From Staphylococcus lugdunensis (GTDB lineage Bacteria > Bacillota > Bacilli > Staphylococcales > Staphylococcaceae), in NCBI RefSeq assembly GCF_002901705.1, contig NZ_PPPV01000012.1, forward strand, positions 1,070,782 through 1,134,781: a DNA stretch of 64,000 nucleotides. The letters are read 5' to 3'. The notes beneath the pieces were generated by a model. That model made no database searches. It was not told where the DNA came from and saw only the letters and a list, made by a program, of their open reading frames with translations. The position numbers and the translations under genes were made by a program. This document shows, piece after piece, positions 19,620 to 29,137 of the stretch; positions within the stretch are counted from its first letter, which is position 1; each line of letters starts with the position of its first letter.

Positions 19620-20335
19620 TGGCTGCTAAAATACCTGTATTAGAAATTTTTGGCCCCACAATTCAAGGTGAAGGCCGTGTCATTGGACGTAAAACGATGT
19701 TTGTTCGAACTGCTGGATGTGATTATCGCTGTAGTTGGTGCGATTCCGCATTTACCTGGGATGGCAGTGCAAAAGATCAAATTCAATTAATGAGCGCAAC
19801 AGAAATTTATGAAAAATTAATTGAAATTGGTGGCGATTGTTTTGATCATGTAACGATATCAGGAGGTAATCCTGCATTAATTAAAGGTATACAAGATCTT
19901 GTCGATTTATTTGAAACTGAGCATATCGCAACTGCTTTAGAAACACAAGGTAGTAAATTCCAACCTTGGATGACACAGATTAATGATTTGACGATAAGTC
20001 CTAAACCACCTAGCTCTTCAATGACACCTAATTTAGAAGTTTTAGATCAAGTCATTGCACAATGTGTGCCACAATCCTTAAATTTGAAAGTGGTTGTTTT
20101 TGATGATGAAGATTATGCTTTTGCCAAAATGATTCATCATCGTTATCCAGACATACCTTTCTATTTGCAAGTAGGCAACCCATACTTAGCAGATGACGTA
20201 GCAAATCACACTGAAAAACTATTGTCACGATATGAACAATTGGTTGAAAAAGTAATGCATAGCAATGATATGAATCGCGCTTATGTCTTACCACAACTTC
20301 ATACATTATTATGGAGCAACAAAAAAGGTGTTTAA
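19619..20335 (+). CDS. queE: 7-carboxy-7-deazaguanine synthase QueE
   Basis: A 238-residue radical SAM enzyme that contracts the pterin ring to the deazaguanine. The cluster cysteines are in CDYRCSWCDSAF (CX3CX2C), a variant expected for QueE of this type, and GPTIQGEGRVIGR precedes it. The ATG overlaps the queD stop codon (TAATG); the frame extends upstream into queD but the family start is MAAKIPVLEIFGPT. Last gene of the queuosine operon. QueF and the tRNA-modifying Tgt/QueA are not in this window. Confidence 0.93.
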   Translation: MAAKIPVLEIFGPTIQGEGRVIGRKTMFVRTAGCDYRCSWCDSAFTWDGSAKDQIQLMSATEIYEKLIEIGGDCFDHVTISGGNPALIKGIQDLVDLFETEHIATALETQGSKFQPWMTQINDLTISPKPPSSSMTPNLEVLDQVIAQCVPQSLNLKVVVFDDEDYAFAKMIHHRYPDIPFYLQVGNPYLADDVANHTEKLLSRYEQLVEKVMHSNDMNRAYVLPQLHTLLWSNKKGV

Positions 20336-20433
20336 ATTTATCGCTATAAAATGTTTTGTAAGTGTTATGAAATGATTAAGTTGTGTTAAATTGCTATAAT
20401 ATGGCAATGAAGTATTTGCGATAGGAGTTCATC

Positions 20434-21024
20434 ATGATTATATACGTACTATTAAACATTGCTGTAGTTTTGGCTATCGTTGGGTTTGATTTATATAGGC
20501 AGCAATATAAACAACTTAAATTTAGTTCTCTACTATTAGCGATTGTCATTAACACAACAATAAATATGTTTATTATTCAAAAGTATAATTTTATTTCAAC
20601 TTATACCACTGCATTACTAATCATATGGTTATTACTGCAACTGTATGTTAATTATAAGGTACATCCTTTTGTAATTAATAACCAAAAATTTCTTGCCAGC
20701 ATATTTGCGATTATTTTAAGCTTATCAGCATTTATTATGGATATTTCGAGCGACCAATCTGTCTATATGTCCATTCCTTATCTGTCACCAGCTATTTTTC
20801 TAATTGGGGCAATCATTTTATTTACGGGTACATTTAAATCAACCGAACGCAATCGCTTGCCATTATTCAAACGAATACAAGCCCCTATCATGATAGGAAC
20901 AATTATTATTGCATTATCATTTGTTGTTATGATGATGTTAACACCATTCTGGTACATATTTTTAGGAATCTATGTATTATTTATAGCATTTATTATTTGG
21001 CAAAAAGTATTTCAACATTATTAA
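20434..21024 (+). CDS. Conserved membrane protein, unknown function
   Basis: A 196-residue protein with about six hydrophobic segments spread over its length and few charged residues, preceded by ATAGGAG at good spacing. It has its own 98-base upstream gap with a TATAAT-like element, and a bidirectional terminator follows, so it is probably monocistronic. I recognise no family motif. Confidence 0.7.
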   Translation: MIIYVLLNIAVVLAIVGFDLYRQQYKQLKFSSLLLAIVINTTINMFIIQKYNFISTYTTALLIIWLLLQLYVNYKVHPFVINNQKFLASIFAIILSLSAFIMDISSDQSVYMSIPYLSPAIFLIGAIILFTGTFKSTERNRLPLFKRIQAPIMIGTIIIALSFVVMMMLTPFWYIFLGIYVLFIAFIIWQKVFQHY

Positions 21025-21064
21025 AATAACCGGAACACACTTGTCGGCGTGTTTCGGTTATTTA
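21024..21064. terminator. Bidirectional terminator
   Basis: AAATAACCG.AACAC and GTGTT.CGGTTATTT form a stem between two convergent genes, with A/T runs on both sides. Confidence 0.8.
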
Positions 21065-22087
21065 TTATATATGCTCTTTTTCTTTATCTTTCACGGTATG
21101 CTCATGGTTTATATTACATTGATATGCATTGGGACTATGACCATTTTCATAGGTTAAATTCGAAGCTTGTACAATGTACTTAGGTCTTTGCTTCACTTCA
21201 TAATAAATCCGTCCGATATATTCTCCGACAACACCTATAGAGATAAGCTGAATACCACCAAGTAACAAAATAGCAGCTATCGTCGTGAAATAACCTGGAT
21301 TACTAATGCCATTTACGATAATGCCTATAGACAAATAAATAATATAGATAAGGCTAATTGCAAAAATAAATAATCCAAAATAAATCATTGTCCGTAATGG
21401 CTTACTATTAAATGAAATTAAACCATCAATACCATAATTAAATAACTTTCTAAAATTCCACTTTGATTGTCCCGCTTCACGTTCTACATTTTTATATGAA
21501 AAGACTTTTGTATTATAACCAATCCAAGCAAATAATCCTTTTGAAAAACGATTGTTCTCTTGCAACTTAGCAATTGCACACACAGCTCGTTGACTCAACA
21601 ATCTAAAATCTCCTACCCCATCGACAAACTGGACATCTTCAACAAATGCATTAATCAATTTATAATACATCTTTGTCACTATTTTACGTGATAGCTGTTC
21701 GCCTTCTCTATCACGTTGGGCAATGACTTGATCATAACCCTCTAGATAACCATCAATCATATTGGGTATAAATTCAGGAGGATGCTGTAAATCACCATCT
21801 ATCATAATGACAGCGTCTACATCAACACTATGGTGAAAACCTGCAATCATCGCTGATTCTTTACCAAAATTCCTACTAAATGAAATAAACTTTACGTGTT
21901 TATCTTCTAACGACAATTGCTGTATGTGTTGAATCGTACTATCTTTGCTACCATCATCAATAAATAATAAATCATAGTCATAATTTTTTTCGTTACTGTC
22001 TTTCAACATAATTTCAGTCAATCGCTCATATGTTTTTAATACGACTTCTCCTTCGTTATAACAGGGGACAATGACTCTGATTTTCAT
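21065..22087 (-). CDS. Family 2 glycosyltransferase, undecaprenyl-phosphate sugar transferase type
   Basis: A 340-residue protein of the GtrB/CsbB/DPM1-like group. The N-terminal catalytic part has VPCYNEGEVV, LFIDDGSKDST and the DXD-type motif MIDGDLQHPPE; RDREGEQLSRK and a GQSKWNFRKLF motif follow. Two membrane helices near residues 235-300 anchor it. Such enzymes charge undecaprenyl phosphate with a sugar for transfer outside the cell, for example to teichoic acid. The sugar and acceptor cannot be told. It stands alone, without a neighbouring flippase. Confidence 0.85.
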   Translation of the reverse strand: MKIRVIVPCYNEGEVVLKTYERLTEIMLKDSNEKNYDYDLLFIDDGSKDSTIQHIQQLSLEDKHVKFISFSRNFGKESAMIAGFHHSVDVDAVIMIDGDLQHPPEFIPNMIDGYLEGYDQVIAQRDREGEQLSRKIVTKMYYKLINAFVEDVQFVDGVGDFRLLSQRAVCAIAKLQENNRFSKGLFAWIGYNTKVFSYKNVEREAGQSKWNFRKLFNYGIDGLISFNSKPLRTMIYFGLFIFAISLIYIIYLSIGIIVNGISNPGYFTTIAAILLLGGIQLISIGVVGEYIGRIYYEVKQRPKYIVQASNLTYENGHSPNAYQCNINHEHTVKDKEKEHI

Positions 22088-22243
22088 CCGATTACTTCCT
22101 TTACTTATTTCTTAATACTATTTTATCAATTTATTCATAAAACGCGCTAGTATCGTTCTTTAATTTTACAAAAAATTAATAAAGTTGCAAGCGAACTAGT
22201 TTTTAAAGCTATTTTATTTTTTTAAGTAGGCTTATCATTTGTA

Positions 22244-23080
22244 CTATTTTAAATCGCCAATGCTAACATCATCAGGATCTTTCCCTTGTCTTGCATTGCG
22301 ATTCAAACTATCAATTTCTGCAATTTCAGCTAATTCCAAATTAAAATTAAATAAATCGAAATTTTCTTTAATTCGTGAAGGTGTCTGAGACTTAGGTATA
22401 ATGATACGATTATGTGCTAAGTGCCAACGCAACACGATTTGAGCCGGTGTCTTGTCGTGTTGTTGGGCAATATGTTGAATTGTTGAATCATCTAATAATC
22501 CGCGATTGCGCATTAATGGCATCCATGCCGTTACAGTAATATCGTGTTTATCGCAAAAGTCTTGAACATCCTGTTGATTAAAGTAAGGATGCAATTCAAT
22601 TTGGTTAATTTGTGGAACGATATTGGTTTCTTGCATTAATTTTTCCAAGTGATGAATTTTAAAATTACATACGCCAATCGCTTTTACTTTACCTTCATGA
22701 TATAAATCCTCTAGTGCTTTATATGTTTCAATATATCGTCCATTCTGTTCACATGGCCAATGAATCAAGAATAAATCAAAATAATCAAGACCCATGTTAT
22801 CTAAAGAACGTTGGAAATAGGCTTTCGTCTGTTCATAACCTTGATGATCATTCCATACCTTAGACGTGATAAACAATTCTTCACGTGGCACACCACTGTT
22901 CTTTAAAGCCTGTCCTAATGATGCCTCATTGCCATAAAAATATGCAGTATCAAATGCACGATAGCCGGTTTCTATAGCTTGTTGAATGACTTTCGGCATA
23001 TCTTCATCAGTGATTTTATAAACACCAAAACCTACTTTGGGCATAGGATAGCCATTATTTAATAATTGCGTATCATTCAT
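22244..23080 (-). CDS. Aldo/keto reductase
   Basis: A 278-residue NADPH-dependent TIM-barrel oxidoreductase. The catalytic tetrad is visible: Asp and Tyr in AFDTAYFYGNE, Lys in ITSKVWND, His in FLIHWP. The cofactor motif IIPKSQTPSRIKEN lies near the C-terminus. Members reduce aldehydes such as methylglyoxal; the substrate here is unknown. Single gene. Confidence 0.9.
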   Translation of the reverse strand: MNDTQLLNNGYPMPKVGFGVYKITDEDMPKVIQQAIETGYRAFDTAYFYGNEASLGQALKNSGVPREELFITSKVWNDHQGYEQTKAYFQRSLDNMGLDYFDLFLIHWPCEQNGRYIETYKALEDLYHEGKVKAIGVCNFKIHHLEKLMQETNIVPQINQIELHPYFNQQDVQDFCDKHDITVTAWMPLMRNRGLLDDSTIQHIAQQHDKTPAQIVLRWHLAHNRIIIPKSQTPSRIKENFDLFNFNLELAEIAEIDSLNRNARQGKDPDDVSIGDLK

Positions 23081-23214
23081 CTAAAGTCTCCCCTTTTAAG
23101 TTGCCTATTGTTGAGTTAAGCTTATCGTAAGTACAGATTATAATACAAATAAAACATACTCAATTTAACAGTGAAAAATTTTCTTAACATCGTTAACTTA
23201 ACCATCATGCCATA

Positions 23215-23270
23215 TAAAAAAGAGCAGGAATCAAAGTCAATTATGACTGTGCTTTCCCACTCCAATAAAT
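23215..23270 (-). terminator. Probable terminator of mpfA
   Basis: An imperfect long hairpin (GGGAA..AGTCA and TGACT..TTCC) runs into CTCTTTTTTAT on the minus strand, just beyond the mpfA stop codon. Confidence 0.55.
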
Positions 23271-23292
23271 AAGTCACCCCATATGCTATGCT

Positions 23293-24648
23293 TTAATCTT
23301 TTGCATGAGACTCATCTTCATCTTCTTCGCTAATGGTTGGTCTGTTTTCAAGATATTCATATTTTAAAATAACCCAAATAATTTGATGATTTTCAACTTC
23401 AGAAATATACCAACGATCATAAGTTGTATCAACATAATCATCTTTCTGAAGGTTAGTGTTTTGAGCTTGTAGCCAACCACCTATCGTATCAATATCTTCT
23501 GAGTCAGCAAATTGAATATCAAACTTTTCATTTAAATCATCTAATAATACTCGACCATTAATTTGATACGTATGGTCATCTAATTTAATAATATCGTTAA
23601 CTTCATCATCATCAAATTCATCACGAATTTCTCCAACGATTTCTTCTAAGATATCTTCCATTGTTAAAATACCAGCTGTACCACCATATTCATCAATGAT
23701 TAAACTGATATGCACATGCTCACGTTGCATGCGAATTAATGCATCACTAATTCTTGTTGTTTCAGAAATCATTGGCAATTCATGAATATAGTTTGCAATT
23801 TTAATAGGTTTACCAGAGGCATATTCAGTTAAGAATTCTTTAACGTTAATAAATCCTTTGATATGGTCTTTGTCACCATCTTCTGTTATAGGATAACGTG
23901 TGAATTGATATTCCTTTATGGTGTCCAAGAGTTCATCAACATTAAATGGTTCATTTAACGTTACCATTTGAGTTCGTGGAACCATGATATCTTTAGCATT
24001 TCGTTCGTCAAAAGAAAAAATATTCTGCATATAATTTAATTCTGTTTGATTAATTTCTCCACCATTATAACTATTGTTAATAATAATTTTAATTTCCTCT
24101 TCAGACATCGCATCGCTATGTGCATCAGGATCTACACCGAAAATGCGGATAATCACTCTAGCGGAGCCATTCATCAACCAAATCAATGGTTTCATGACGT
24201 TACCAAAGTAATATAACGGTCTAGAGTATACTAGCGCTAGTTTTTCGGTATGTTGAATAGCCAGCGATTTAGGTGCCAATTCACCTAAAACAACGTGTAA
24301 ATAAGTAACAATGATAAACGCGATAACAAAGGAAATTGTTGTTGTTAAAGCATCAGGTAAATGTAACAACTCAAACAATGGATGTAACAATTTGTCAAAG
24401 GTAGGTTCTCCTAACCACCCTAAACCTAAAGATGTTACAGTTATACCTAATTGGCATGCTGATAAATAGTAATCTAAGTTGGCGATCATACGTTTAACAA
24501 TTTTTGCGTTACCGTTACCTTCATCAGCAAGTTGTTCTATCCGAGTTGCACGCACCTTTACTAAGGCAAATTCTGAGCCAACGAATACAGTTGTTAATGC
24601 TATTAAAAGAAAAAATATAACTAAATTTATTATGGTCGCAGTTTCCAA
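23293..24648 (-). CDS. mpfA: CNNM/CorC-type protein, magnesium protection factor
   Basis: A 451-residue membrane protein with an N-terminal DUF21 (CNNM) domain of about four helices (residues 1-195), a CBS pair (about 205-330, with [12 protein letters not shown] and [20 protein letters not shown]) and a C-terminal CorC_HlyC domain. The S. aureus orthologue (SA0657, MpfA) protects against high magnesium and is thought to export it. The start codon is TTG with AGGGAG upstream; that Shine-Dalgarno sequence lies within a small hairpin (see leader). Single gene with a long leader. Confidence 0.88.
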   Translation of the reverse strand: METATIINLVIFFLLIALTTVFVGSEFALVKVRATRIEQLADEGNGNAKIVKRMIANLDYYLSACQLGITVTSLGLGWLGEPTFDKLLHPLFELLHLPDALTTTISFVIAFIIVTYLHVVLGELAPKSLAIQHTEKLALVYSRPLYYFGNVMKPLIWLMNGSARVIIRIFGVDPDAHSDAMSEEEIKIIINNSYNGGEINQTELNYMQNIFSFDERNAKDIMVPRTQMVTLNEPFNVDELLDTIKEYQFTRYPITEDGDKDHIKGFINVKEFLTEYASGKPIKIANYIHELPMISETTRISDALIRMQREHVHISLIIDEYGGTAGILTMEDILEEIVGEIRDEFDDDEVNDIIKLDDHTYQINGRVLLDDLNEKFDIQFADSEDIDTIGGWLQAQNTNLQKDDYVDTTYDRWYISEVENHQIIWVILKYEYLENRPTISEEDEDESHAKD

Positions 24649-24806
24649 TTAATCTCCCTATATCTAGGGATTCACCTCCAAAATATATGTCCCATTGGGA
24701 AACAAGATTATGAATTCACTTGGTTTCATGACATTAATACTACAAGTTAAATCCTTCCCATTGTGACACCCCCATAAAAAATTGTATTACTCTTATTTTA
24801 TCATAA
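24649..24806 (-). promoter_or_regulatory. Structured 5' leader of mpfA, possible cis-regulatory RNA
   Basis: About 150 bases between a TATGATAAAAT promoter-like element (24793-24806) and the TTG start. It holds complementary stretches AATGGGAA and TTTCCCAATGGG, a hairpin TCCCTA-GATA-TAGGGA next to the start codon that covers AGGGAG, and a separate strong GGAGGTG before that hairpin. A 21-codon frame (24664-24729, begins MKPSEF, ends EVNP) covers the middle. It matches no riboswitch class I can recall. Confidence 0.45.
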
Positions 24807-24809
24807 TAT

Positions 24810-25068
24810 AATTGCGAATAGTGGCATTTCGTTCATTTTAATATCATGTTTAACAAAAACATCGAGTTACAATCTTCTATACATTATCATACGTTTCTAT
24901 TTTACTAAATATTTTTGCGTTTTTGTGGTATATTTATTCGAACATGATTGGAAAATAGATCCTTTCTTTGGTTTATTAACGCAAAAATACTTTTATGTAA
25001 AGTATTTAACAGTCATTGGCAAAAGCAGTACATTATTATACAAATTTTAATAAAAATCCATTCATAAT
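24810..25068. other. Intergenic region upstream of mpfA leader
   Basis: About 260 bases of A/T-rich sequence with no open frame or clear signal, between the mpfA promoter-like element and the terminator hairpin of fruA. Confidence 0.4.
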
Positions 25069-25120
25069 TAAAAGAGAGCGGGACTACGAATTCATAATAA
25101 ATTCGTAGTCCCGCCCCGGC
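25069..25120 (-). terminator. Hairpin terminator after fruA, related to dispersed repeats
   Basis: GCGGGACTACGAATT and AATTCGTAGTCCCGC make a 15-base stem; the minus strand continues CTCTCTTTTAATT. The same GGACTACGAATTCATAATGAAT words occur in the dispersed elements near 30.8 kb and 59.1 kb. Confidence 0.7.
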
Positions 25121-25239
25121 AATGATGTCCAGACACTTAATGCATATACTAAACAAAAATACCACCTTTGGGATTCAGTATAAATTCATTTATAGTTATT
25201 ATCTTGATATTAACTTCTCCAACTTCATGAGAAGGTCAC

Positions 25240-27195
25240 TTATTCATCCATTGCCTTAGATGCTTCGATTTCATGTTCTCTTAATTTAGGTTTGAGGAAA
25301 CCATACATTAAAGCTGACACAATCGTACCAATAATTAAAGCGATAAATGTTTGCACAAGATGATGATAATCTGTTGCAAAAATAACGATAATACCACCAT
25401 GCGGTGCACCAATGCTTGAACCTAATCCTAATGCAATGGCACTACCGACTCCTGACCCTACCATCATTGAAGGAATCACACGCAATGGGTCTGCAGCTGC
25501 AAACGGAATTGCACCTTCTGTAATGAAGGAGAGACCCATAACATAGTTTGGTATGATTGAACCACGTTGTTCTTTCGTAAATTTACGTTTGAAAATAATC
25601 ATCGCAGTTGCAATTGCTAACGGTGGAATCATTCCACCAATCATTGCTGCAGTTATAGGTGCAGTGTTACCCTCAAATAATGCCGCAGTTGAAAAGACAT
25701 AAGCTGCTTTGTTGAATGGACCACCCATGTCGATGGCCATCATAGCACCAATAACCAAGCCAAGTAACATAATATTCGCACCTGATAAACTGTTTAAACC
25801 ATCAAGTAATAATTTATTCAACCAAGCTGCAGGTGGGTTAAATACGTATACCATAAGCAAGCCTGTAATTGTCACACTTATGAGCGGATAAATTAAAGTT
25901 GGTTTTAAACCTTCTAGTGCTTGTGGTAATTTACGCGTCATATATTTAATACCTTGAGTTAAGTAACCGGCTAAGAAACCAGCAATGATACCACCGATAA
26001 ATCCTGAACTACCTGTAACTGCAAGCATACCACCGACTAAACCAGCAGCAAAGCCTGGTTTATCCGAAATACTACGTGCAATAAATCCAGATAATATCGG
26101 AATAATTAATTGAAAGGCACTTTTATTACCAATGTTCCAAAGTTGTTCAGCAAAAGCATTATATTCTGAGCTATCAGGTTTAAATGAGTTAGCACCAAAT
26201 AGAAATACAATGGCCATTAAAATACCGCCCGCAATAACAAGTGGTAACATATTAGATACACCATTCATTAAGTGCTTATAGAATGCTTTCCCAAAACTTT
26301 GTTTTTCATTTTGTTCACTCGCATTTCCATGTTGACTATCGCCACGTGCAATAAAAGGTTTGCGACTCGTATCAAGTGCGGTGTTTATCAATTCTTCTGG
26401 GCGTTTAATGCCATCCGCAACCGGTACTTCTACCACATTTTTACCATCAAAACGGTCAGTTTCTACATGAACATCAGCTGCAACAATAATACCTGTTGCA
26501 CGGTCAATATCTTGTTGGGTTAATTTATTTTTAATACCACTTGAACCATTCGTTTCAACCTTTATTTTTATCCCCATTTGTTCTGCTTGTTTTTTCAAAG
26601 CATCTCGTGCCATGTAGGTATGTGCGATACCTGTTGGACAAGCTGTGACAGCCAAAACATATGGTTCAGTTGAATCAACTGATGAATTTGCCTCTGCTGC
26701 TTCTTGTTCTTGAGCTTCTTTTTCTTCTTCTTTTGTTGCTTCATCATCAGCAGCATCAATAATTCGGAGTACTTCTTCAGGTGAAGTTGCATCTAGCAAA
26801 CGTGCTCTCACTTGCTCATCCATTAAGATTCCTGACAATTTAGCTAGTGCATCTAAATGTGTTTGAGCACCGCCTTCAGGAGCTGCAATCATAAAGAATA
26901 AGTGGGCTGATTGCATATCTAAACTTTGGTAATCAACGCCTGCTTTAGATTTACCAAAAGCAATCGCTGGTGCATTAACTGCTGCTACTTTGGCATGTGG
27001 GATAGCAATACCTTCTCCTATACCTGTTGTACTTTGAGCTTCACGATTATGAATCGCTTCTTTAAAAGCCGTTACATTATTTAATTTTCCTGCAATATTT
27101 AATTGATTGACGAGTTCATCAATCACACCATTTTTATCAGTAGCAGTTAAATCCATAGCTATTGTTTCTTTAGTAAGTAGCTCTGTAATTCTCAT
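25240..27195 (-). CDS. fruA: PTS fructose transporter subunit IIABC
   Basis: A 651-residue fused permease that imports fructose and phosphorylates it at C1. The IIA domain (residues 1-150) has the phospho-histidine in GIAIPHAK. IIB follows an acidic EEEKEAQEQEAAEA linker and carries VTACPTGIAHTYMA with its active-site cysteine (about residue 188). IIC fills residues about 310-640 with many membrane segments. I chose the ATG before RITELLTKE, eight bases after GGGGAG; a GTG nine bases upstream is also open. It lies five bases after fruK, third in the fruRKA operon. Confidence 0.95.
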   Translation of the reverse strand: MRITELLTKETIAMDLTATDKNGVIDELVNQLNIAGKLNNVTAFKEAIHNREAQSTTGIGEGIAIPHAKVAAVNAPAIAFGKSKAGVDYQSLDMQSAHLFFMIAAPEGGAQTHLDALAKLSGILMDEQVRARLLDATSPEEVLRIIDAADDEATKEEEKEAQEQEAAEANSSVDSTEPYVLAVTACPTGIAHTYMARDALKKQAEQMGIKIKVETNGSSGIKNKLTQQDIDRATGIIVAADVHVETDRFDGKNVVEVPVADGIKRPEELINTALDTSRKPFIARGDSQHGNASEQNEKQSFGKAFYKHLMNGVSNMLPLVIAGGILMAIVFLFGANSFKPDSSEYNAFAEQLWNIGNKSAFQLIIPILSGFIARSISDKPGFAAGLVGGMLAVTGSSGFIGGIIAGFLAGYLTQGIKYMTRKLPQALEGLKPTLIYPLISVTITGLLMVYVFNPPAAWLNKLLLDGLNSLSGANIMLLGLVIGAMMAIDMGGPFNKAAYVFSTAALFEGNTAPITAAMIGGMIPPLAIATAMIIFKRKFTKEQRGSIIPNYVMGLSFITEGAIPFAAADPLRVIPSMMVGSGVGSAIALGLGSSIGAPHGGIIVIFATDYHHLVQTFIALIIGTIVSALMYGFLKPKLREHEIEASKAMDE

Positions 27196-27200
27196 CAATA

Positions 27201-28121
27201 TCACTCCCCATCAAGTACTGTCATTGTAACTTGATCTTTAATTTTTTCTATATCATCTCGTGTGGCTAAGTCATCATTAAATGCTGTAGCAGTTCCTGCT
27301 GCAACGGCTTGTTTAAATGCTTCTTGAATTGACAATCCTGAAGTTAAACCAGCTACCATACCAGCTACTGTACTATCTCCAGAACCTACCGTATTAATAA
27401 CCTTACCTTGAGGGTTTTGTGCCTTAATACTTTGCTGTTGATCGATATATATAGCACCATCGCCACCCAATGTTATGATTACTGACTGAGCACCTTGTTC
27501 TAATATTTTACGACCATAATAAACGACATCCATATCATTTTGAATCGTGATATCAAACATCTCTTCAAGCTCATCTTTATTTGGTTTAATAAATAAAGGT
27601 TGAAATGGTAGTATCGTATTAACCAAATCCTTTTCAGCATCTACAACAAGCTGTGCACCTGTTTCTTGAGTAATTCGTGCAATTTGTGCATAGGCATCAC
27701 TTGGAATACTTTGCGGCACACTACCAGCTATAACAACAACATCTTCTGACGTTGTTCGCTTAATTTGATTAAGCAATGCTTCGAATTGTTGTTTACTAAT
27801 ATTGGGACCTGGTGCATTTATTTCAGTTTCTTGACCAGATTTCAATTTAACGTTAATACGTGTATCTTCATCTACAGTAATAAAATCCGTATAAATCTCA
27901 TTAGCTGCGAGCGTATCTTTTATAAATTCACCTGGAAATCCACCAGTAAAACCTAACGCCGTTGAAGGTATTTCTAATGTGCTTAGCACTCTAGAAACAT
28001 TAATACCTTTACCCCCAGCAAATTTATGTGTTATCGTCGCTCTATTTAGTCCACTTAATTCAAATCCATCAGTAAACATAATGTAATCTATAGAGGGATT
28101 AAAAGTAACCGTATAAATCAT
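27201..28121 (-). CDS. fruK: 1-phosphofructokinase
   Basis: A 306-residue PfkB-family kinase converting fructose 1-phosphate to fructose 1,6-bisphosphate. The N-terminal signature is KFAGGKGINVSRVL (about residue 34) and the C-terminal signature NTVGSGDSTVAGMVAG with the catalytic aspartate (about residue 248). The ATG overlaps the fruR stop codon by four bases and fruA follows directly, so it is the middle gene of the fructose operon. Confidence 0.93.
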   Translation of the reverse strand: MIYTVTFNPSIDYIMFTDGFELSGLNRATITHKFAGGKGINVSRVLSTLEIPSTALGFTGGFPGEFIKDTLAANEIYTDFITVDEDTRINVKLKSGQETEINAPGPNISKQQFEALLNQIKRTTSEDVVVIAGSVPQSIPSDAYAQIARITQETGAQLVVDAEKDLVNTILPFQPLFIKPNKDELEEMFDITIQNDMDVVYYGRKILEQGAQSVIITLGGDGAIYIDQQQSIKAQNPQGKVINTVGSGDSTVAGMVAGLTSGLSIQEAFKQAVAAGTATAFNDDLATRDDIEKIKDQVTMTVLDGE

Positions 28122-28879
28122 GACAAACCTCCTAAAATATGATAACGTTCTTGGAATTGTGCCAATGATGGTTCTGTTAACGCTTCTTTTGACGTTAAAA
28201 TGGTCACATCTGCATCATCGTCATTAATCCTTGCAAAATAGACTTGTTTAAACTTCGAATGGTCTACCAAGACAAATGACTCATTTGAACGTTGCATTGC
28301 CATTTCTTTGATTAATGCTTCTTTTTCGTCTGGAGTTGTTAATCCATGCTTTAAATCAATACCATTCATGCCTAAAAATGCTTTATCAAAACAATAGCGT
28401 CTAACTATCTCTAATGCTGAGGCACCCACCGTAGCTAATGTTGTATCTTTAACTTCTCCACCAACCATAAGCGTTTTGATACCTTTTGCTAACAACTTTT
28501 CAACATGCGTTAAACCATTTGTAACTACAACAATGTCTTTCGCTGTAATGAATGGAATCATTTCTATCGTTGAAGATCCCGCATCTAAGAAAATGTATTC
28601 TCGATCTTGAATCAAAGCTGCAGCATACTGTGCAATTTCTTTTTTCTCTGTTAAATTCGTTGCAAGCTTATCTGACAATATTGGTTCCAACACCCTGTTA
28701 TGTACAATGGTTGCACCACCATGAACCCGTTGAAGTTTGCCCATCTGTTGTAGTTTCGATAAATCACGTCTTATTGTCGAAGCACTACATCCAATACGAT
28801 TTATTAGTTCTTGGAGTGATAAAAAGTCTTTCTTATTCAATTCTTGGAGGATTAAATCATATCGTTTTTCAGTTATCAT
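28118..28879 (-). CDS. fruR: DeoR-family repressor of the fructose operon
   Basis: A 253-residue regulator with an N-terminal DeoR helix-turn-helix (LSLQELINRIGCSASTIRRDLSKL, shown here as family pattern) followed by the sugar-phosphate sensor domain containing IFLDAGSSTIEM and GLTTPDEKEALIKE. It probably senses fructose 1-phosphate and controls its own operon. The gene is first in fruR-fruK-fruA and its promoter region carries phased repeats and a CRE-like site. Confidence 0.92.
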   Translation of the reverse strand: MITEKRYDLILQELNKKDFLSLQELINRIGCSASTIRRDLSKLQQMGKLQRVHGGATIVHNRVLEPILSDKLATNLTEKKEIAQYAAALIQDREYIFLDAGSSTIEMIPFITAKDIVVVTNGLTHVEKLLAKGIKTLMVGGEVKDTTLATVGASALEIVRRYCFDKAFLGMNGIDLKHGLTTPDEKEALIKEMAMQRSNESFVLVDHSKFKQVYFARINDDDADVTILTSKEALTEPSLAQFQERYHILGGLS

Positions 28880-28902
28880 TGCCTCACCTCATTTCACTTC
28901 AC

Positions 28903-28908
28903 ATTATA
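28903..28908 (-). promoter_or_regulatory. -10 element of the fruRKA promoter
   Basis: TATAAT on the minus strand, 24 bases before the fruR start codon. It directly follows the CRE-like site. A good -35 at 17-base spacing is not obvious, though the repeats contain TTGACA further upstream. Confidence 0.5.
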
Positions 28909-28909
28909 A

Positions 28910-28923
28910 TGTTCGCGCTTACA
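28910..28923 (-). promoter_or_regulatory. CRE (CcpA) site upstream of fruR
   Basis: TGTAAGCGCGAACA matches the CRE consensus TGWAANCGNTNWCA at all but one defined position (G for T). It abuts the TATAAT of the fructose operon, so CcpA binding would block transcription. Confidence 0.7.
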
Positions 28924-28930
28924 TTTTTCA

Positions 28931-28970
28931 ATCAAAAGTTATCAAAAACTGTCAAAAACAATCACAATTC
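28931..28970. promoter_or_regulatory. Tandem 10-bp repeats, probable FruR operator
   Basis: Four consecutive decamers (ATCAAAAGTT, ATCAAAAACT, GTCAAAAACA, ATCACAATTC) share an RTCAMA core at exactly one helical turn. DeoR-family repressors often use direct repeats, and these stand immediately upstream of the fruR promoter. Confidence 0.55.
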
Positions 28971-29019
28971 GCAGTTTTGTCACAAAAACCATTTTTTAAT
29001 AATATGTTCACACATCAAA

Positions 29020-29062
29020 ATAAAAACCGCAAAATGCTTTTGAAGCACTTAGCAGTTCGTAA
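29020..29062 (-). terminator. Probable terminator of the YbaK gene
   Basis: AACTGC.AAGTGCTT and AAGCATTTTGCGGTT fold into an imperfect stem with TTTTTATTTT following on the minus strand, about 75 bases beyond the stop codon. Confidence 0.5.
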
Positions 29063-29137
29063 GAAGTTTAATACTATTATTCATTTAAATTTATTTCGTA
29101 ATCTTGGTCTAAGTGTCTTTTCACTATGCTGTTGAAA

